Assembly: GCF_000585375.1 (NCBI RefSeq)
Contig: NZ_KK073874.1
Span: forward strand, 6,230,894-6,294,893
Direction of reading: 5' to 3'
Length of the DNA: 64,000 bases
From: Cryptosporangium arvum DSM 44712
GTDB taxonomy: Bacteria; Actinomycetota; Actinomycetes; Mycobacteriales; Cryptosporangiaceae
Each line of letters opens with the position of its first letter. Within the stretch, counting starts at the first letter, position 1. Below, piece after piece: positions 60,350 through 64,000 of the stretch. The translations under genes and the position numbers were made by a program. Below the pieces are notes generated by a model. That model was not told the DNA's origin, did not search any database, and saw nothing but the letters and a program-made list of their open reading frames with translations.

Positions 60350-61182
60350 CCCGTGATGGCCGCGACCTCGGCCGGCGAGAGCCGCAGCGACGCCGCCGCG
60401 ATGTTGTCCTCGAGGTGCTCGATCGAGCCGGTGCCGGGGATCGGCAGGATCTGCGGTGAACGCGCCAGCAGCCATGCCAGCACGACCTGCCGCGGCGAGA
60501 CCCCGTGGTCGACCGCGGCGTCCTTCACCGCGGCGATGTCGCCGCTGATCGGCGCCCAGGGCAGGAACACGAACTGCGACTGCTCGGCGAGGTCGACGAC
60601 CGTCTCCGAGGACCGGTCCTCGACGTTGTAGCGGTTCTGCACCGAGACGACCGGCGTGAGGCCCTGGGCGATCGCGATCTGGGTCTCGTCGAAGTTCGAG
60701 ACCCCGAGGTGCCGGATCTTGCCGGCGTTCTTGGCCTCGATCAGGACGCCGAGGGACTCCTCGATCGGTACGTTCGGGTCGGGACGGTGGAACTGGTACA
60801 GCGGGATCTGCTCCAGCTTCAACCGCTTGAGGCTGCCGTCGAGCGCCTTGACCAGGTGCTCCGGCGTGCCGTTGACCGGCCACTGGCCCGGCCCGGTGCG
60901 GGTCAGGCCGCCCTTGGTGGCGATGACCAGGTCGTCGGCGTAGGGGTACAGGGCCTCGGCGATCAGCTCCTCGCTGACGTTCGGGCCGTACGAGTCGGCG
61001 GTGTCGATGAAGTTGACGCCGAGCTCGACGGCCCGGCGCAGGACGGCTTTGGCGACCTCACGGTCCGGCGGGTCGCCCCAGACACCGGTCCCGGTGATGC
61101 GCATCGCGCCGAACCCGAGACGGTTGACGGTGAGGTCCCCACCGACGTCGATGGTGCCGGCCGCTCCGGCGTTGAGAGTCAT
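60346..61182 (-). CDS. Aldo/keto reductase
   Basis: A 278-residue (alpha/beta)8 reductase. The AKR signature is FGAMRITG ... GVNFIDTADSYGPNVSEELIAEAL with catalytic Asp and Tyr; the Lys is in LVIATKGGL, with the His region LYQFHRPDPN. The NADPH-binding end is ILPIPGTGSIEHLEDNIAA. It reduces aldehydes or ketones; substrate unknown. It is coupled downstream to the DUF3445 gene. Confidence 0.92.
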   Translation of the reverse strand: MTLNAGAAGTIDVGGDLTVNRLGFGAMRITGTGVWGDPPDREVAKAVLRRAVELGVNFIDTADSYGPNVSEELIAEALYPYADDLVIATKGGLTRTGPGQWPVNGTPEHLVKALDGSLKRLKLEQIPLYQFHRPDPNVPIEESLGVLIEAKNAGKIRHLGVSNFDETQIAIAQGLTPVVSVQNRYNVEDRSSETVVDLAEQSQFVFLPWAPISGDIAAVKDAAVDHGVSPRQVVLAWLLARSPQILPIPGTGSIEHLEDNIAAASLRLSPAEVAAITG

Positions 61183-61200
61183 GCTCCGAACCTACGCCGC

Positions 61201-61896
61201 TCACCAGGGAACTGCCCCGTGCCGATCCTGGAAGGTTCCGGTGGGGCCGTCGGAGCCGATCGTGGCCAGCGCGACGATCGCGTCGGTGCCCTCGCTGATC
61301 GTCTGCGGGCCGCTGTGGCCGTTGAAGTCGGTGGCGGTGTAACCCGGGTCGACGACGTTGATCCGCATCTGCGGGAGCGCCTTCGCGTACTGCGTGGTCA
61401 GCATCGAGAGGGCGGCCTTGGACGCGTCGTACAGCGGCATCGCGAACGTCGACTCGAAGCGCTCCGGGTCATGGGTGACACCGAACGAGCCCAGGCCACT
61501 GCCGACGTTGACGATCACCGGCGCGCCGGACCTGCTCAGCAGCGGCAGGAACGCGTGGGTCACCCGCACGACGCCGACGACGTTCGTCTCGAAGACCGCG
61601 CGGGCGTCGTCGCCGGTGATCTCGGCCGGCGGCGGGTTGACGCCGGGGACACCCGCGTTGTTGATCAGGACGTCGACGTGGCCCTCGTGGGCGGCGACGT
61701 CGGCGGCGGCCGCGGCGACGGAGGCGTCGTCGGTCACGTCGATCTGGACGAAACGGGCGTTGAGTTCCGCGGCGGCGGCTCGGCCGCGCTCGGGGTCGCG
61801 GGCGCCGACGATCACGGTGTGGCCGGCCTCGATCAGGCGGCGGGCGGACTCGAAGCCGAGGCTCTTGTTGGCCCCGGTGATGAACGTGGTGGTCAT
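61201..61896 (-). CDS. Short-chain dehydrogenase/reductase
   Basis: A 231-residue SDR. It has TGANKSLGFESARRL (8-22), acidic start of strand 2 (VGARDPERG), NNAGVPG, NVGSGLGSFGV and YDASKAALSMLTTQYAKAL with the Tyr-x3-Lys pair, then NVVDPGYTATDFNGHSG. The NKSLG version of the Gly motif and the ending TGTFQDRHGAVPW mark the carbonyl-reductase-like group. It is divergent from the XRE regulator at 62000 (103-bp gap), its likely controller. Confidence 0.92.
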   Translation of the reverse strand: MTTTFITGANKSLGFESARRLIEAGHTVIVGARDPERGRAAAAELNARFVQIDVTDDASVAAAAADVAAHEGHVDVLINNAGVPGVNPPPAEITGDDARAVFETNVVGVVRVTHAFLPLLSRSGAPVIVNVGSGLGSFGVTHDPERFESTFAMPLYDASKAALSMLTTQYAKALPQMRINVVDPGYTATDFNGHSGPQTISEGTDAIVALATIGSDGPTGTFQDRHGAVPW

Positions 61897-61999
61897 GGCG
61901 TCGACGATCCGCCCGGTCGCCGGGGGCTACCAGTGCCTCCCACGACGGTAGGACTGGCAGTACCAGGCCGGACGGGTCTTCCCGAGGGATGATCGGAGC

Positions 62000-62839
62000 A
62001 TGCAGACGCTCGGTGAGACGCTCCGGATCTGGCGTGATCGGCTGTCGCCGGTCGACGTCGGGATCCCGTCCGCGGGCGGGCGGCGGGCGCTCGGGCTCCG
62101 CCGGGAGGAGCTGGCGAGCCTGGCCGGGCTCTCGGTCGACTACGTCGTGCGGCTCGAGCAGGGCCGGGCCACCACCCCGTCGCCGCAGGTCGTGGCCGCG
62201 CTGGCGCGCGCGCTCCAGCTCGGGACGTGCGAGCGCGATCATCTGTACCGGCTGGCCGGGCTGGCCCCGCCGTCGCCGGGCCTGGTCTCCGACTTCGTCT
62301 CGCCCGGCGTGCAGCGGCTGCTGACCCGGCTCGGCGAGATCCCGCTCGGGGTCTTCCGCGCGGACTGGACGCTGATCCGGTGGAGCCCGCTGTGGGCGGC
62401 GCTGATCGGGGATCCCGCGGAGTTCCCCGCCGACCGCAACCTGATCCGGGGGGTGTTCGGGCTGACCGGCGCGCGGGCGCTCGCGCACTGGCCGGTGGTG
62501 TCGGAGTACGGGCCGGACGTGCTGGACGCGGCGCTGGTCTCGGACCTGCGCGCGGCCGCGGCGACCTACCCGGACGACCCGGAGCTCGCGGCGTTGATCG
62601 CGGACGCCCGGGCCGGGAGCAGCCGGTTCGCCGAGCTCTGGGCCACCGGGGCGGTCGGGGTGCACATCGCCGACCGGAAGACGGTCCAGCACCCGGTGGT
62701 GGGCCCGATCACGCTGGACTGCGACGTGCTGACGGTTCCGTGCGCGGATCTGCGGATCGTGACGTACACGGCACCGGCCGGCTCGGAGGACGCGGGGAAG
62801 CTGGACTTCCTGCGGGTGGTACCGGCCGCGCTGCCGTGA
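62000..62839 (+). CDS. XRE-family regulator with MmyB-like C-terminal domain
   Basis: A 279-residue protein with HTH (about 30-75) LGLRREELASLAGLSVDYVVRLEQGRATTPSPQVVAALARAL. The C-terminal MmyB-like ligand domain includes VFRADWTLIRWSPLWAALIGDP, RNLIRGVFGLTGARALAHW and VGPITLDCDVLTVPCADLRIVTYTA. This type commonly sits divergent from an SDR and controls it, as here (61201). Confidence 0.92.
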   Translation: MQTLGETLRIWRDRLSPVDVGIPSAGGRRALGLRREELASLAGLSVDYVVRLEQGRATTPSPQVVAALARALQLGTCERDHLYRLAGLAPPSPGLVSDFVSPGVQRLLTRLGEIPLGVFRADWTLIRWSPLWAALIGDPAEFPADRNLIRGVFGLTGARALAHWPVVSEYGPDVLDAALVSDLRAAAATYPDDPELAALIADARAGSSRFAELWATGAVGVHIADRKTVQHPVVGPITLDCDVLTVPCADLRIVTYTAPAGSEDAGKLDFLRVVPAALP

Positions 62840-62878
62840 CCACCCGGAGGGTCCGGCCGGTCCCAGTAGGGTGAGCTG

Positions 62879-63949
62879 ATGCGGATCGCGTCGACGCTCG
62901 CGGTCCTCGTGGTCACCGCGATGGACGTCTGGTGGAACCCGCCCGGCACCCCGGAACCCGACGCGATCAGCTACACCCTGATCGTCCTCTCCGGACTCGC
63001 GCTGTTCGTCCGGCACCGCGCTCCGCTGCCCGCCCTGCTGCTGTGTGCCGGCGTCTACACGGCCTGGACGATCCAGGGCCAGCGCGGCGAGCTGCTCCTG
63101 CTGCCGGCCGCGGTGGCCCTCTACACGGTCGCGGTACGCAGCGGACGCCGCCGCACGCTTGTCGTCGGCGCCGCCGCGGTGCTCTGGTCGTCCACGCTCG
63201 AATGGTTTGTCGTCGACCGGTCCAGCGCCCCCGGCGCCGCGTTCGCCTGGCCGGTCGTCGCGCTGCTGCTCGGCGAGGTGGTCCGGGCCCGGCGCGAGTT
63301 GCAGACCCGGGCCGCGGCGGAGCGGGAGCGCGACATCGCCCGTGAACGCGTACGCATCGCCCGTGACGTCCACGACGTGGTCGCGCACGTGCTGGCCGGG
63401 GTGACCGTGCAGATGGGCGTCGCGGTCGCCGCCGTCGACCGCGATCCGGCCGCCGCTCGCGCGGCCCTCCAGCAGGCCCGGACGGCGAGTCGCGGCGCGC
63501 TGGCCGAACTCCGCACGTCGGTCGCGCTGCTCCGCCACGGCGGGCCGACGGCCGACGGCGAACCGCTCCCCGGCCTGGCCGACCTCCCCGCGCTCGTCGA
63601 CGGCGTGCGCCCGGCCGGCCTCGACGTACGGCTCGACGTGGACGCCGGTGAGCTACCCGCCGTGCTCGGGCTGACCGTGTACCGCATCGTCCAGGAAGCG
63701 CTGACGAACGTGGTCCGGCACGCCCGGGCCACGTCCGCCGTGGTGACCGTCGCCCGAGGTCCGGACGCCGTGCGGGTGGACGTCGTCGACGACGGCACCG
63801 GCGGCAGCGGCGGTCCGCCCGGGTTCGGGATCCTGGGCATGACCGAGCGGGCGGCCGGCGTCGGCGGGCGGCTGGACGCGGGGCCGGGGCCGGAGCGGGG
63901 CTTCCGGGTCCGGGCGGTGCTCCCCCTGCCTCCCGGGGAGGAGCCGTGA
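62879..63949 (+). CDS. Sensor histidine kinase, HisKA_3 type
   Basis: A 356-residue kinase with four short membrane segments in the first 135 residues. Phospho-His165 is in IARDVHDVVAHVLAG, and the ATPase domain has YRIVQEALTNVVRHA and GFGILGMTERAAGVGG. It has almost no external loop. The next gene, a response regulator, starts with a GTGA overlap. It is the second NarL-type pair in the window, not obviously a duplicate of the one at 3032-4836. Confidence 0.93.
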   Translation: MRIASTLAVLVVTAMDVWWNPPGTPEPDAISYTLIVLSGLALFVRHRAPLPALLLCAGVYTAWTIQGQRGELLLLPAAVALYTVAVRSGRRRTLVVGAAAVLWSSTLEWFVVDRSSAPGAAFAWPVVALLLGEVVRARRELQTRAAAERERDIARERVRIARDVHDVVAHVLAGVTVQMGVAVAAVDRDPAAARAALQQARTASRGALAELRTSVALLRHGGPTADGEPLPGLADLPALVDGVRPAGLDVRLDVDAGELPAVLGLTVYRIVQEALTNVVRHARATSAVVTVARGPDAVRVDVVDDGTGGSGGPPGFGILGMTERAAGVGGRLDAGPGPERGFRVRAVLPLPPGEEP

Positions 63950-64000
63950 CGATCCGGCTGGTGCTCGCCGACGACCAGACGATCGTCCGCGCCGGATTCC
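63946..64000 (+). CDS. Response regulator, cut by the window end
   Basis: Only the first 18 codons are present: VTIRLVLADDQTIVRAGF, with the acidic pair Asp9-Asp10 of a receiver domain. GTG 63946 overlaps the kinase stop. It is the partner of the kinase at 62879. Confidence 0.9.
   Translation, partial: MTIRLVLADDQTIVRAGF

Overview
The window is about 72% GC by eye. It has frequent GTG starts, short translational overlaps, many LuxR/TetR/MarR/MerR regulators and only one tRNA. This is a chromosomal stretch of a high-GC filamentous actinomycete. A PilZ protein and the general gene content would fit the Frankiales/Cryptosporangium neighbourhood, but the genus is a guess. No rRNA, CRISPR array or replication origin is visible.

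Region 1 (1-7.6 kb) holds an HxlR regulator divergent from an NTF2-like protein, a CPBP membrane protease coupled to a small LURP-like protein, a methyltransferase relic with two internal deletions, a NarL-type two-component system, an S33-type lipoprotein peptidase and a Clp-N repeat protein. Region 2 (7.6-13.2 kb) is bracketed by two paralogous 40/42-residue Tyr/Asp/Cys peptides. Each has its own conserved upstream element, ribosome site and hairpin terminator. Between them lie small unknown proteins (DUF6928-like, DUF4241-like) and a deleted DinB relic. Region 3 (13.3-26.8 kb) is accessory: two regulator/transporter or regulator/oxidoreductase units with visible operators, an IS5-type element with a -1 frameshift site, a single-chain double MerR regulator, an MFS transporter fused to an epoxide-hydrolase-like enzyme, and three tyrosine-recombinase relics next to tRNA-Pro(GGG).

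Region 4 (26.9-34.5 kb) is mixed housekeeping and unknown genes: PilZ, a membrane protein of unknown function, MarR plus alcohol dehydrogenase, a duplicated Cys-rich domain protein, a GH16-like lectin/hydrolase, a Sel1 protein and a kinase-like relic. Region 5 (34.6-48.1 kb) is the most striking. A seven-gene, translationally coupled operon (35681-41809) is divergent from a PhzE-type synthase (41898-43769), with two LuxR-type regulators and two flavin monooxygenases. PhzE, PhzD and an EntA-like dehydrogenase predict 3-hydroxyanthranilate. A GriI/GriH pair predicts 3-amino-4-hydroxybenzoate. A PaaK-like adenylating enzyme and an amidohydrolase-fold protein resemble the ligase/cyclase pair of benzoxazole pathways. 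I infer a benzoxazole-type cluster fed by two different ortho-aminophenol routes, controlled through a tandem 18-bp palindromic operator between the divergent promoters.

Region 6 (48.2-64 kb) carries a nucleoside hydrolase, secreted cell-wall-type proteins, an LLM flavoenzyme, a Pyr_excise-like gene that appears to start at CTG right after a GntP permease stop, several short-chain dehydrogenases, AraC/LacI/XRE regulators, a DHA1 exporter, a DUF3445 protein, an aldo/keto reductase and a second NarL-type two-component system cut by the window end.
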